64,000 nucleotides of DNA from Allobogoriella alba (GTDB lineage Bacteria > Actinomycetota > Actinomycetes > Actinomycetales > Actinomycetaceae). The stretch spans positions 186,001-250,000 of the forward strand of contig NZ_JBHTCQ010000004.1 of assembly GCF_042665525.1 (NCBI RefSeq). The letters run 5' to 3'. Below, piece after piece: positions 32,268 to 40,630 of this stretch. Below the pieces are notes generated by a model. It ran no database searches. It worked only from the letters and a program-made list of their open reading frames with translations, and was not told the origin of the DNA. Within the stretch, counting starts at the first letter, position 1; every line of letters starts with the position of its first letter. A program made the position numbers and the translations under genes.

Positions 32268-34394
32268 CTACTCCTGCAGGCCGCGCCTCGCCAGGAGCGG
32301 CTCGATCCGCGGGTCCCGGCCGCGCAGGTCGCGGAAGGACTGCAGCGGGTCCTGGCTGTTGCCTCGGGAGAGGAGCCGGTCGCGGAACTTCTGGCCCGCC
32401 ATGCGGTTCAGTCCGCCGTCGCCGGCGATGTCGCCCTCGGTGGTGAACCACTCGGCCGTGTCGGCGTCGAGCACCTCGGACCAGATGTAGGAGTAGTAGC
32501 CGGCGTCGTAGCCGCCGCCGAAGGTGTGGTTGAAGTAGGTCGACCGGTACCGGGGCGGCACGAGGTCCAGCCCGACGCCGGCCCGTTCCAGCGCCGACTG
32601 TTCGAACGGGGCGACGTCGGCCGGCTCGGTGGGGACCTCCTCGGGCCGGACCTGGTGCCACGCCTGGTCCAGCAGGGCCGCGCCGAGGTACTCGCTGGTG
32701 GCGAAGCCCTCGCCGTACTCGGCGGCCGCGAGCAGCTTCTCGAGGAGCTCGGCGGGCATCGGCTCGCCGGTGACGTGGTGCCGGGCGAACCGTTCGACCA
32801 CGGCGGGGTTCGCCATCCACATCTCGTTGACCTGGGAGGGGTACTCCACGAAGTCCCGCGGCACGGACGTCCCCGACAGGGTGGGGTACCGCACGTCCGA
32901 GAGCAGCCCGTGCAGGGCGTGGCCGAACTCGTGGAAGCAGGTGCGGACCTCGTCCCAGGTCAGCAGGGTCGGCTCGCCCGCGGGTGGGGCGGTGATGTTG
33001 AGGTTGTTGACGACGACCGGCTGGGTCCCGAGCAGGTGGGACTGGTCGGACAGGTGGTGCATCCAGGCGCCGCCGCGCTTGCCGGAGCGGGCGTAGTAGT
33101 CGCCGACGAACAGGCCCAGGCCGGTCCCGTCATCCTCCCTGACCTCCCATACGCGGACGCCGTCCGCGTAGCCGGCCAGGTCGGTGCGCTCGCGGAAGGT
33201 CAGGCCGTAGAGCTGGTTCGCGGCGAAGAAGACGCCGTCGCGCAGGACGCGGTCGAGCTCGAGGTAGGGCTGCAGCACGGCGTCGTCGACCGCATAGCGC
33301 TCCTTGCGGACCTTCTCGGCGTAGAAGGACCAGTCGGCCGCCCGCAGCCTGGCGTCCGGTCCGGCGGCCGGGTCTGCAGCGAGCATCTCCTGCAGCTCGG
33401 CCGCCTCCTTCTCGGCGTTCCGCGCGGCCGGCCCGGCGAGCCGGCCGAGCAGGTCGTTCACCGCTGCGGTGGTGGCGGCGGTGGCCTCCTCGGCGACGTA
33501 CGCGGCGTGGTGCTCGTAGCCCAGCAGCGCGGCGCGCTCGGCACGCAGCCGGGCGAGCTCCAGCAGCGTGGCCCGGGTGTCGGAGGCGTCCTCCACGCCG
33601 GTCCCCCGGGCCTCGGACGCGGCGAGGAGCTCGGCCCGCAGGTCGGGGTCGTCGAGGCGGGCGAGCAACGGCTGCTGGGTGGGCAGCCCGAGGGTGAGGA
33701 GGTGGCCGGCGCGGTCCGCCGCGCCACGGTCTGCGGCGTTGCGGGCGAGACCGGCGAGCGTGCCCTCGTCGAGCCCGGTGAGGCGCGCCGGGTCGCTCAC
33801 CGCGACGGCGCCGGACTCCATCCCGCGCACGACGCGCTGACTGAACTCGGTCTCGAGCGTGACGATCCGCGCGTTGAGGCTCCGGAGCCGCGCGGTGTCG
33901 GCGTCGTCGAGGAGCACGCCGGCCCGTACGAAGCGCTTGCGGTACTCGGCGAGCAGCCAGCGGGTCTCGTCGTCGAGGTCGAGCAGCGGGGCGGCGTTCG
34001 TGAGGGACTCGATCCGGGCGAACAGGCGACGGTCGAGCCACAGGGCGTCGCGGTGGGCCGCGAGCTGCGGGGCGATCTCGGTCTCGATCGCGTCGATCTG
34101 ATCGCCGCCCACGGCCGAGGACAGCGTGTGGAAGACGACGAGGACACGGCGCAGCAACGTGCCGGAGCGCTCGAGTGCCTCGAGCGTGTTCGCGACCGAG
34201 GGGAGCTCGGCGTCGGAGGCGACGGCCTCCCACTCCGCCCGCTGCCGGGCGAGGCCCTCGGCGATGGCCGGCCGGAGGTGGTCGAGCTCGATCGCGCCGA
34301 AGTCCGGCAGGCCGTAGGGCAGGTCCCACGGCTCGGCGAACGGGTTGGTCGGGTCGAGCTCGGTTGGGGCCGTCTCGGCCGGCGCGGAGGACAT
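32268..34394 (-). CDS. M3 family zinc metallopeptidase (oligopeptidase A / dipeptidyl carboxypeptidase type)
   Basis: A 708-residue cytoplasmic oligopeptidase. The zinc motif is CFHEFGHALHGLLSD (HEFGH) with the downstream glutamate ligand in the EYPSQVNEMW helix; the N-terminal half is helical, as in thimet/Dcp enzymes, and HTFGGGYDAGYYSYIWSEVLDAD is the substrate-Tyr loop. It degrades short peptides. Two starts eight codon-bases apart are possible: ATG 34403 and ATG 34394. The second is chosen because CACAAT (complement of 34402-34407) is seven bases upstream, the same arrangement as at 40261. Confidence 0.94.
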   Translation of the reverse strand: MSSAPAETAPTELDPTNPFAEPWDLPYGLPDFGAIELDHLRPAIAEGLARQRAEWEAVASDAELPSVANTLEALERSGTLLRRVLVVFHTLSSAVGGDQIDAIETEIAPQLAAHRDALWLDRRLFARIESLTNAAPLLDLDDETRWLLAEYRKRFVRAGVLLDDADTARLRSLNARIVTLETEFSQRVVRGMESGAVAVSDPARLTGLDEGTLAGLARNAADRGAADRAGHLLTLGLPTQQPLLARLDDPDLRAELLAASEARGTGVEDASDTRATLLELARLRAERAALLGYEHHAAYVAEEATAATTAAVNDLLGRLAGPAARNAEKEAAELQEMLAADPAAGPDARLRAADWSFYAEKVRKERYAVDDAVLQPYLELDRVLRDGVFFAANQLYGLTFRERTDLAGYADGVRVWEVREDDGTGLGLFVGDYYARSGKRGGAWMHHLSDQSHLLGTQPVVVNNLNITAPPAGEPTLLTWDEVRTCFHEFGHALHGLLSDVRYPTLSGTSVPRDFVEYPSQVNEMWMANPAVVERFARHHVTGEPMPAELLEKLLAAAEYGEGFATSEYLGAALLDQAWHQVRPEEVPTEPADVAPFEQSALERAGVGLDLVPPRYRSTYFNHTFGGGYDAGYYSYIWSEVLDADTAEWFTTEGDIAGDGGLNRMAGQKFRDRLLSRGNSQDPLQSFRDLRGRDPRIEPLLARRGLQE

Positions 34395-34485
34395 GCGCGC
34401 CATTGTGCCCCGCGGCCACTGACAATTTCCGTGGCTCCGTCGTCCTGGAGAACAGAGACTGGACCGCGTCGAAGGAGCAGACACG

Positions 34486-34848
34486 ATGGATCTGAGCGCA
34501 CCGGACCCCGTGTGGCCGGTGGTGGTGCTGGCGCTGATCTCGCTGGTCGACGGGCTGATGTGCCTCAAGCCGGTGGAGTTCATCCGGAAGTGCTTCGAGG
34601 ACGTGCACTTCCCGCGCCGGTACTGGCGCCTGGCGGCATGGCTGAAGTTCGCGGCGGCCGCCGGTCTCCTCCTCGGGATCTGGGTGCCGTATCTGGCGTT
34701 CGTCACCTCGGCCGCCCTGGTGGCCTACTTCCTCGTCGCCATGACGTTCCACGTCCGGGCCCGAGACTTCGGCCGGAACTTCTTCGTCAACGCCACCGGG
34801 ATGCTGCTGATCTGCGTGGCGACAACCGTGTTCTGCTTCCTGGTCTGA
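34486..34848 (+). CDS. DoxX-like small membrane protein
   Basis: A 120-residue protein with four hydrophobic segments and KPVEFIRKCFEDVHFPRRYWRLAAWLKFAAAAGLLLGIW, resembling DoxX-like/TMEM35-type proteins. Function unknown. The ATG at 34486 has an AAGGAG ribosome-binding site eight bases upstream. It is divergent from the M3 peptidase gene. Confidence 0.78.
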   Translation: MDLSAPDPVWPVVVLALISLVDGLMCLKPVEFIRKCFEDVHFPRRYWRLAAWLKFAAAAGLLLGIWVPYLAFVTSAALVAYFLVAMTFHVRARDFGRNFFVNATGMLLICVATTVFCFLV

Positions 34849-34903
34849 GCAGCAGCTCGCAGGGCCTGCCGGTTTTCACCACAGCCGCGGCCCGCACCAC
34901 AGA

Positions 34904-34936
34904 GCCCCGCCGAGCCTGGGGGAAGCTCGACGGGGC
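34904..34936. terminator. Strong stem-loop between convergent genes, likely bidirectional terminator
   Basis: GCCCCGCCGAGC (34904-34915) pairs with GCTCGACGGGGC (34925-34936) with a single mismatch, loop of nine. It sits between the ends of the DoxX-like gene and the secreted protein gene. There is no long T-run. Confidence 0.65.
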
Positions 34937-34952
34937 CTGTGGGGTCGGCGGG

Positions 34953-35492
34953 TCAGAACCCGCGGCACTGCCCTTCCTTGTTGCCCTTGACGGTGTTGTT
35001 GTCACCGACGGGGCGCGGGGTGTTGGACTTGCACTGCAGGTTGCCGCCGACGGTGTTGCCGTAGACCGCGAACCTGCCGCCGTCCGTGTTGCTGAACAGC
35101 TGGATGTCGCCGTTGACCCGGGCGCGGCGGATCTCGCCACCGCCGCCCTGCTTGAGCTGGATGCTGCCCCCGACCGTGGTCCGGCTGATCCCGCCGGAGA
35201 CCTCGCGCGGCAGGATGCGCACCCGGTTGTGGTTCTCGGCCTGGATGTTGCCGCCGACCTTGGCGCCGCGCACGACCAGCGTCGCGTTGGCGTTGACCTT
35301 CACGTTGCCGTCCACCCTCGTACCGACGAGGGTGCAGGTGGCGCCGCGCGGGACGTTGACGTCACCGTCGATGCTGACGGTGCGGATGGTGCCGGTACAG
35401 CGGCGGTCGTCGGCGTGGGCCGGCGCGCCCATCGCGACGACGAGGCCCATCGCCATCGCGAAGGTGGCGAGCAGGGAGACGATCCTGGACAT
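34953..35492 (-). CDS. Secreted bactofilin-like repetitive beta-helix protein
   Basis: A 179-residue exported protein. A Sec signal peptide ends with GAPAHA (about residue 27). The mature part repeats short strands of the form VxGNVxV/GGNIQA: VSIDGDVNVPRGATC, VGTRVDGNVKVNANATL, VGGNIQAENHN, VGGSIQL, VNGDIQL and VGGNLQC, suggesting a right-handed beta-helix like bactofilins, but outside the cell. Cysteines at both ends may form disulfides. An AGGAG ribosome-binding site precedes the ATG. The role is unknown; cell-wall association is a guess. Confidence 0.75.
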   Translation of the reverse strand: MSRIVSLLATFAMAMGLVVAMGAPAHADDRRCTGTIRTVSIDGDVNVPRGATCTLVGTRVDGNVKVNANATLVVRGAKVGGNIQAENHNRVRILPREVSGGISRTTVGGSIQLKQGGGGEIRRARVNGDIQLFSNTDGGRFAVYGNTVGGNLQCKSNTPRPVGDNNTVKGNKEGQCRGF

Positions 35493-35611
35493 GGCGGGCT
35501 CCTAGGGGTGTGGAGGTGTCGAACGCTGACGGCAGGAGCGTCGCGCTCACCCGTGAGCCCTGCATGAACGCCGTGTGAGAATGCTCTCATCAACGGCCAC
35601 GGCCCAGCGGG

Positions 35612-36685
35612 TCAACCGCGTGGGCGGAGCCCGTGGCCGGCGAGCACGCGGGCGATGTCGGGCGGGAAGTAGCCCGGGCCCTTCAGGACCTTGCCGTCCT
35701 CCCGGTAGATCGGTCTGCCGTCCGCGCCGAGCTTGGAGAGGTTCGATGCCTGGATCTCGGCCAGCACGTCGGCCAACGGGATGCCGCACTCCAGCGCCAT
35801 TCCGTAGACGACGTAGACGAGGTCGCCGAGGGCGTCGGCTGCCTCGACGGTGTCGCGTGTCCCGTCGTCCGCGGCGACGGCGCGGGTGAAGGCGGAGGAC
35901 ATCTCCGCACCCGCCTGCTCGCCGTAGACGGCCTCGACGAGCTCCGCGAGCTCCTCGGCGACCAGGGCCATGCGCATGTGGATGCGGCTCCGGTCCACGT
36001 CGGGCCGGTCCTCGACCACCGGCAGGGCGTAGGTGTCGTGGAACTGGCGCACCAGCGCCTCCGGGTCGCGGGGCGAGGGCGGCGCCGCTGCGGTGCCGGT
36101 CGTGCGCTCCGCCGTCGGGCCGTCCCACGGTGCCACGGGCTCACGCGGGTCCTCCTTGCGGAGCGTGCCGATCCAGCCGTCGAGCCACTCCCCCCGCGAG
36201 TGGTTGAGCGCGCGCACCGTGCCCTCCTTGCGGAACCCGTGCCGCCACACCACGCGCCACGACGCCCAGTTGCCGAGGTCGGCCCGCCACTGCACGACGT
36301 CCAGGCCGAGGGAACCGAACGCCTCGTCGAGAACCAGCCCGACGGCGGCACTCATCACCCCGGCGCCGCGGGCGTCGGGTGCGAGCCAGTAGCCGACCTC
36401 GCCCTTGCCGTCGGCGACGTCGGAGAGACTGACCATGCCGACGAGCCGGGTGCCGCCGTCGTCCGGGACGCGGATCGCCCAGGTCGGTGAGCCGTCCCGC
36501 CACCCGCCCGGGACCACGGTCGAGACGAAGCCCTCGGCGTCCGCCCACGCGTACGGGCTGGGCACGGTGGTCCAGCGCTGGATGTCCGGGTCCTGGCAGA
36601 TCTCGGTGATGCGGTCGACGTCCTCGGCGGTCGGTGCGGACAGCAGCACCGCGTCGTCGTCCGACCGAAGTTCATACGGCTCCAT
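35612..36685 (-). CDS. Fusion of GNAT acetyltransferase and MazG-like nucleotide pyrophosphohydrolase
   Basis: A 357-residue two-domain protein. Residues 1-175 are a RimJ/RimL-type GNAT domain (ILLSAPTAEDVDRI context, GEVGYWLAPDARGAGVMSAAV for acetyl-CoA, LGNWASWRVVWRHGFRKEG). A Pro/Ala-rich linker leads to an all-alpha MazG-like domain (about 210-350) with EELAELVEAVYGE and DTVEAADALGDLVYVVYGMALECG, the EExxE/ExxD metal motifs, and the ending KLGADGRPIYREDGKVLKGPGYFPPDI of HisE/MazG relatives. Substrates are unknown. The ATG at 36685 follows TACGGT (complement of 36694-36699) by eight bases and lies inside the end of the upstream gene. Confidence 0.87.
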   Translation of the reverse strand: MEPYELRSDDDAVLLSAPTAEDVDRITEICQDPDIQRWTTVPSPYAWADAEGFVSTVVPGGWRDGSPTWAIRVPDDGGTRLVGMVSLSDVADGKGEVGYWLAPDARGAGVMSAAVGLVLDEAFGSLGLDVVQWRADLGNWASWRVVWRHGFRKEGTVRALNHSRGEWLDGWIGTLRKEDPREPVAPWDGPTAERTTGTAAAPPSPRDPEALVRQFHDTYALPVVEDRPDVDRSRIHMRMALVAEELAELVEAVYGEQAGAEMSSAFTRAVAADDGTRDTVEAADALGDLVYVVYGMALECGIPLADVLAEIQASNLSKLGADGRPIYREDGKVLKGPGYFPPDIARVLAGHGLRPRG

Positions 36686-38438
36686 GGGCACCGACCGTAG
36701 TGCGTCGCGAGCGCGGCTCGATCACCTCCTCGTCGCGCCATGCGGCACCGAGCACCGCCCACAGCCCGGCGAGCAGGAGGCCGGTGCCCAGGATGGTGGC
36801 ACCGACCTCGACGTAGCCCTCGATGCCGAACGGGGAGTCCACCGTGAGTCGGTCGAACGCGAAGACCATCATGACCAGGGTCAGCAGACCGACGACCAGG
36901 ATCGCGCGCGTGGCACGAGGGAAGCGCGCCGAGTGGCCGTTCGCCAGCTCCAAGTCGGTGAAGGTGAACCAGAGCAGGCCGAGGACGAGCAGCCCGCTCG
37001 AGTCGCCGGTGCCGAGGAGGACGTCGACCGGGTCGGAGATGACCTCTCGGTGGCTCACGGTGATCCCGATCAACAGCGCCACGGCCACCGCCTCGGTCCG
37101 CCGGGCGGTGAGTCGACCGCGGACGAGCCAGGCTCCGGCGAGCCCGAGGACGGCGACGATGCAGACCGCGGCCACGGCGTCGAGCGTCCACGGGGCCGGC
37201 AGCCAGCCGAGGATCGCGCTGCCGCGCGCCGCGGACAGGATCGCGACGACCATGAGGAGCTCCGCGGTTCCGCGGCCACCCCGGGTGGCGATCACGACGG
37301 CGGACGCCAGGAGCACGACGGCCGTGCCGAGACACCCTGCCGAGAGGAGCACATCCGCGGCGTATTCGCCACCGATGGCGTTCTCGGCCGCGGAGCTGGC
37401 GAGCGCCGACGCGCCGATCTCCCGGAGAAGGCGGTACGTCCCGCTGCCCACCACCGTCGAGATCACGGCGGCCACGACGGGAAGGGTCACCAGGACGGCG
37501 GCGACGCCGCCGACGACCCTGGCACGGGGCACGAGCTGGTGAACCCTGGTGCTGGACGGGACGCGCGAGTCGGCGATCCCGTCGACGGCCCACCAGCCCA
37601 GCCCGGTGAGTGTCAGGAGCGCCGCGGCGGTCAGGTGGGTATGGAGCTGCGGCACGGCCGGCGCGCCTGCACGCCACCAGGGCACAACCGCGGTCGCCAG
37701 TGCCACGACGGCCACCAGCGCGGTCAGCACGCTCGTCAGGCGCGGCGGCACGCGGACGGACACGGTCTCGACCAGCCAGATCGACGAGGTGAACGCCACC
37801 TCGGACAACGCCATGCCGACGAGGGTGAGTCCGGGCACCGCGAAGGCCACCAGCGCTCCCAGCAGGTAGACCGCGGTGACGTGCTCGTCGCTGAAGCCGT
37901 CGTCGAGCATGCTGCGCAGGCCGGTCCAGGCACCCGCGGCGAGCGCGGCACCGACGATCGTCTGGACGACCGCGAACTCCCACCAGGCGAAGGGACGTTG
38001 CCACCGAGACACCGCGAACGCGACGAGAACGAGCCAGAAGGCCAGCTGCATGAGCGCGGCGACGACCGGCCCGCTGCCGTGCCACCCTGTGACGTAGGCG
38101 GACACCACCAGCGGGGGGAGCAGGCCCAGCAGACGCAGCGACCAGGGCGCGTGCAGGCTCGCGGTGACGAGCAGAGCGAGCACCACAGCCGTCCCGACCA
38201 GGAGCAGCGGGACCAGGGCCGGCGGGAAGGCGCCGCTGTTGTCGTGCGGCAACTGGCTTCGCACCCACGGCGCGCCCCCGACCCCGACCAGCGCGACGAC
38301 GTAGAGAGCTGCCCCGACCGCCACCACACCGGCCACCCCGGGCGGCCATCCGTCTGAGCGCAGCCGACCGGCGCGCACCGGCTCGACGAGCACGTGACGC
38401 ACGAGCTCGACGACGATCTCCGAGGCGATCCGGATCAT
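36672..38438 (-). CDS. Large integral membrane protein of unknown family
   Basis: A 588-residue protein with about 14 hydrophobic segments spread over most of its length and few polar loops; no catalytic or transport motif was recognised. The N-terminus (IRIASEIVVELVRHVLVEPVRAGRLRSDG) is amphipathic and cytoplasmic by charge. The ATG overlaps the stop of the PQQ-propeller gene (ATGA, 38435-38438), so the two are translationally coupled and probably act together. Its 3' end overlaps the GNAT-MazG start by 14 bases. Confidence 0.75.
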   Translation of the reverse strand: MIRIASEIVVELVRHVLVEPVRAGRLRSDGWPPGVAGVVAVGAALYVVALVGVGGAPWVRSQLPHDNSGAFPPALVPLLLVGTAVVLALLVTASLHAPWSLRLLGLLPPLVVSAYVTGWHGSGPVVAALMQLAFWLVLVAFAVSRWQRPFAWWEFAVVQTIVGAALAAGAWTGLRSMLDDGFSDEHVTAVYLLGALVAFAVPGLTLVGMALSEVAFTSSIWLVETVSVRVPPRLTSVLTALVAVVALATAVVPWWRAGAPAVPQLHTHLTAAALLTLTGLGWWAVDGIADSRVPSSTRVHQLVPRARVVGGVAAVLVTLPVVAAVISTVVGSGTYRLLREIGASALASSAAENAIGGEYAADVLLSAGCLGTAVVLLASAVVIATRGGRGTAELLMVVAILSAARGSAILGWLPAPWTLDAVAAVCIVAVLGLAGAWLVRGRLTARRTEAVAVALLIGITVSHREVISDPVDVLLGTGDSSGLLVLGLLWFTFTDLELANGHSARFPRATRAILVVGLLTLVMMVFAFDRLTVDSPFGIEGYVEVGATILGTGLLLAGLWAVLGAAWRDEEVIEPRSRRTTVGAHGAV

Positions 38439-40261
38439 CGGTACTCCACCCACCGCGACCCGGCGAGACCCGTCTGGTAGGCGAGGACACCGCGGTGCGT
38501 CAGGGCGATCGCGCGCGGGGATGCGGAGGGCTGCTCCAGCTCCGCCGGGTACTCCCAGGAGGCCACCCGCCCGGCTCGGTCCCACAGCTCGAGGTGGTCG
38601 CGATAGGCGAGCACGGCGCGTTCGCCCGACAGGTGCGCGACGAGGGTCGGCGCGGCCCGCCACCGGAGCTCGCCGTCCGGCCCGACCATCTCCGCCGACG
38701 ACGTCCCGAGGATCAGCACCTGCTCGTCCGTCGCACGGATCGTCGCCATCGGGTCGACCCGCCGCCACCACCGCACCGCTCCGTCGTCCCGGGAGCGGGC
38801 GACGAGCCAGCCGTCCGCCTTCGTCACCACGAGGTCGGCGACCATCTCGACCCCCACGTCCGAGGTCTCGTCGCCGGATCCGCGGCTCCACAGCGGTTCA
38901 CCCGTCGCTGCGGCGAGCACGGTGAACCCGTCGCCGTCGTGCACCGCGACGTGGCCGCCGGCGACGGCGGCGACCGCACGGGAGGAGAAGGCCCGGGACC
39001 AGCGGCGCTCACCGGTCCGCGCGTCGAGGAGCTGGACCGTGCCGGACGCGTCGATCACGACCGCCGTCTCGTCGGTCGTCTCGATCCAGGTGACGACGTC
39101 GCTCGTCGCCTGTCGCCACCGGCGGATGCCGTCGGAGGTGTACCCGCTCACTGCATCCGCCGTCGTCCCGACGACGGTCATGCGACCGGCAGAGGCCAGC
39201 GCGGTCACGTGGCCGCCGGGCATGGCACGCCAGCCGAGCCAGCGCGCAGAATCCTCGTCCTGGTCTGTGCGCAGGGGGTCCCACCGGCTGACCCAGCCGT
39301 CGTCACGCGCGATGAGGACGATGTTCTCCCGCGCCTCGAGCGCGGCGAGGCCGACCTGGCTGTCGACGTAGAAGGTGCTGTTGACCTCGCGGTAGAACGT
39401 GGCGTCCGCGACGCGGCCGGTCAGGTCGGGCGGCAGGGGCACCGCACCCGCGGGCTGGTCCTTCGAGCTCGACGTCTGCTCGTCGGTGCGCACCAACGAC
39501 GGTCCGCGGGAGCCCACCTGGATGCCCTCGCCGGCCCATCCTGCTCCGGCGCCGGAGCACCAGCGGTGGGTGCGGTCCTGCACGCTGCCATCGGGGAAGG
39601 CCAGCCTCGCGCTCGTCTCGACGCAACCGTGGGAGTCCGGTACGCGACGGGCCGTGACCTCGGCCGTCGCGCGGTGACGTGCCGGTTCGCCGCCACGCTG
39701 CGCGGTCAGGAACCGGCCGGACCACTCCACGGTCTCGCCCCGCAGCATGCCGGTGGTGAGCACCGGCAGTCCCGGGCTGAAGGCCGACCAGGAGCGCGCG
39801 TTCTCCGCCGACTGCAGGGTGATCGCGTCCGGGCCGACGTGGAAGCCCGTGGTTCGTAGATCGCCGACCGCGGCGCGCGGAAGGATGTCGACGACGAGCC
39901 ACGAGCCGGCGAGCTCGGGTGCGTCCGCGTCGTCGCGGTACCCGAGTGCGTCACGAGTGTCGGGTGCCAGGGCGTCCCAGGCTTGGGCGGGCGGCACTCG
40001 CGCCTGGCTGGCCTGCCAGATCTCGCCGCTCGGACTCTGACGGACGCTGTCCACCCGGCTGTCCGCCGGAAGGTAGCTGACGAGCTCGGTGCTCCGTGAT
40101 GCCGGGCTGGCCGCGGGGTAGATCGCGACGCTCACGGCGACGACGACGAGGACCGGGACGAGCGCTCGGAGCGTCCGCACCACCGCGGGCCGGGCATGGC
40201 CGGACCACGTCGGTCGACGTGCCGGAGAAGGGGCCCCCTGCCTGCCAACGGCAGCCGTCAT
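38435..40261 (-). CDS. Membrane-anchored PQQ-type beta-propeller protein
   Basis: A 608-residue protein with one transmembrane segment near residues 30-50 (VVRTLRALVPVLVVVAVSVAIYP) and a large outside part. From about residue 300 on there are WD-like propeller blades with PQQ-repeat endings: GWVSRWDPL, GIRRWRQAT, LLDARTGERRWSRAF, LAAATGEPLWSRG, VRWWRRV and LELWDRAGRVASWEYP. Such proteins are scaffolds or binding modules, not necessarily PQQ enzymes. Start choice: ATG 40261 stands seven bases after CACAAT; ATG 40270 is the alternative. It is coupled to the 588-residue membrane protein. Confidence 0.82.
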   Translation of the reverse strand: MTAAVGRQGAPSPARRPTWSGHARPAVVRTLRALVPVLVVVAVSVAIYPAASPASRSTELVSYLPADSRVDSVRQSPSGEIWQASQARVPPAQAWDALAPDTRDALGYRDDADAPELAGSWLVVDILPRAAVGDLRTTGFHVGPDAITLQSAENARSWSAFSPGLPVLTTGMLRGETVEWSGRFLTAQRGGEPARHRATAEVTARRVPDSHGCVETSARLAFPDGSVQDRTHRWCSGAGAGWAGEGIQVGSRGPSLVRTDEQTSSSKDQPAGAVPLPPDLTGRVADATFYREVNSTFYVDSQVGLAALEARENIVLIARDDGWVSRWDPLRTDQDEDSARWLGWRAMPGGHVTALASAGRMTVVGTTADAVSGYTSDGIRRWRQATSDVVTWIETTDETAVVIDASGTVQLLDARTGERRWSRAFSSRAVAAVAGGHVAVHDGDGFTVLAAATGEPLWSRGSGDETSDVGVEMVADLVVTKADGWLVARSRDDGAVRWWRRVDPMATIRATDEQVLILGTSSAEMVGPDGELRWRAAPTLVAHLSGERAVLAYRDHLELWDRAGRVASWEYPAELEQPSASPRAIALTHRGVLAYQTGLAGSRWVEYR

Positions 40262-40360
40262 GCGGGCCATTGTGCCGAATCCGACCGGCCATCCTGTGGA
40301 TTCGCTCACGGTAGGTGTGCACGTGCCTCGGTCCGTTCGAGTGGCGCCTGGTCCGCGTGC

Positions 40361-40366
40361 TATCTT
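40361..40366 (+). promoter_or_regulatory. Candidate -10 box for tRNA-Leu
   Basis: TATCTT followed by a T-run, about 56 bases before the tRNA. A possible -35 TTCGAG (40336-40341) is 19 bases upstream, so the match is only fair. Confidence 0.35.
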
Positions 40367-40421
40367 TTTTCGCGTTGCCCAGCCCGGTCAGACCCTCTCT
40401 CGGCCTGGCGGAGCACCACCT

Positions 40422-40510
40422 GTCCGGGTGGCGGAATTGGCAGACGCGCTAGCTTGAGGTGCTAGTGCCCGTTATAGGGCGTGGGGGTTCAAGTCCCCCC
40501 TCGGACACCA
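40422..40510 (+). tRNA. tRNA-Leu (anticodon GAG)
   Basis: An 89-base class II tRNA. The acceptor stem GTCCGGG pairs with CTCGGAC, the D arm contains GGCGGAATTGGCAGACGC, and the anticodon loop CTTGAGG gives anticodon GAG, which reads CUC/CUU. A long variable arm (GTGCCCGTTATAGGGCGT) and T loop GGTTCAAGTCC follow. The discriminator A is followed by an encoded CCA (40508-40510). No integrase or direct-repeat att site was seen beside it. Confidence 0.97.
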
Positions 40511-40630
40511 ACCAGATCGGAGTCGCGGAGGTTCTTACCGCGATGGTCGGCCTGCGCTGTCATCCGTGATTGCCCGGACTGACCACTCGCATCACGAGAT
40601 GACGCCCCTTCGGCGCTAGAGTTCCCTGCC

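Noticed and set aside
31968..35567. 1199-codon plus-strand open frame
   Set aside because: Antisense to DUF1445, M3 peptidase and the secreted protein; only a compositional artefact.
36405..38357. 650-codon plus-strand open frame
   Set aside because: Antisense to the 588-residue membrane protein; Glu/Arg/Gly-rich shadow of hydrophobic codons.
40422..40510. tRNA-Leu as an integration site for the catabolic islands
   Set aside because: No integrase, no duplicated tRNA 3' end and no att-like direct repeat were found up to 64 kb.
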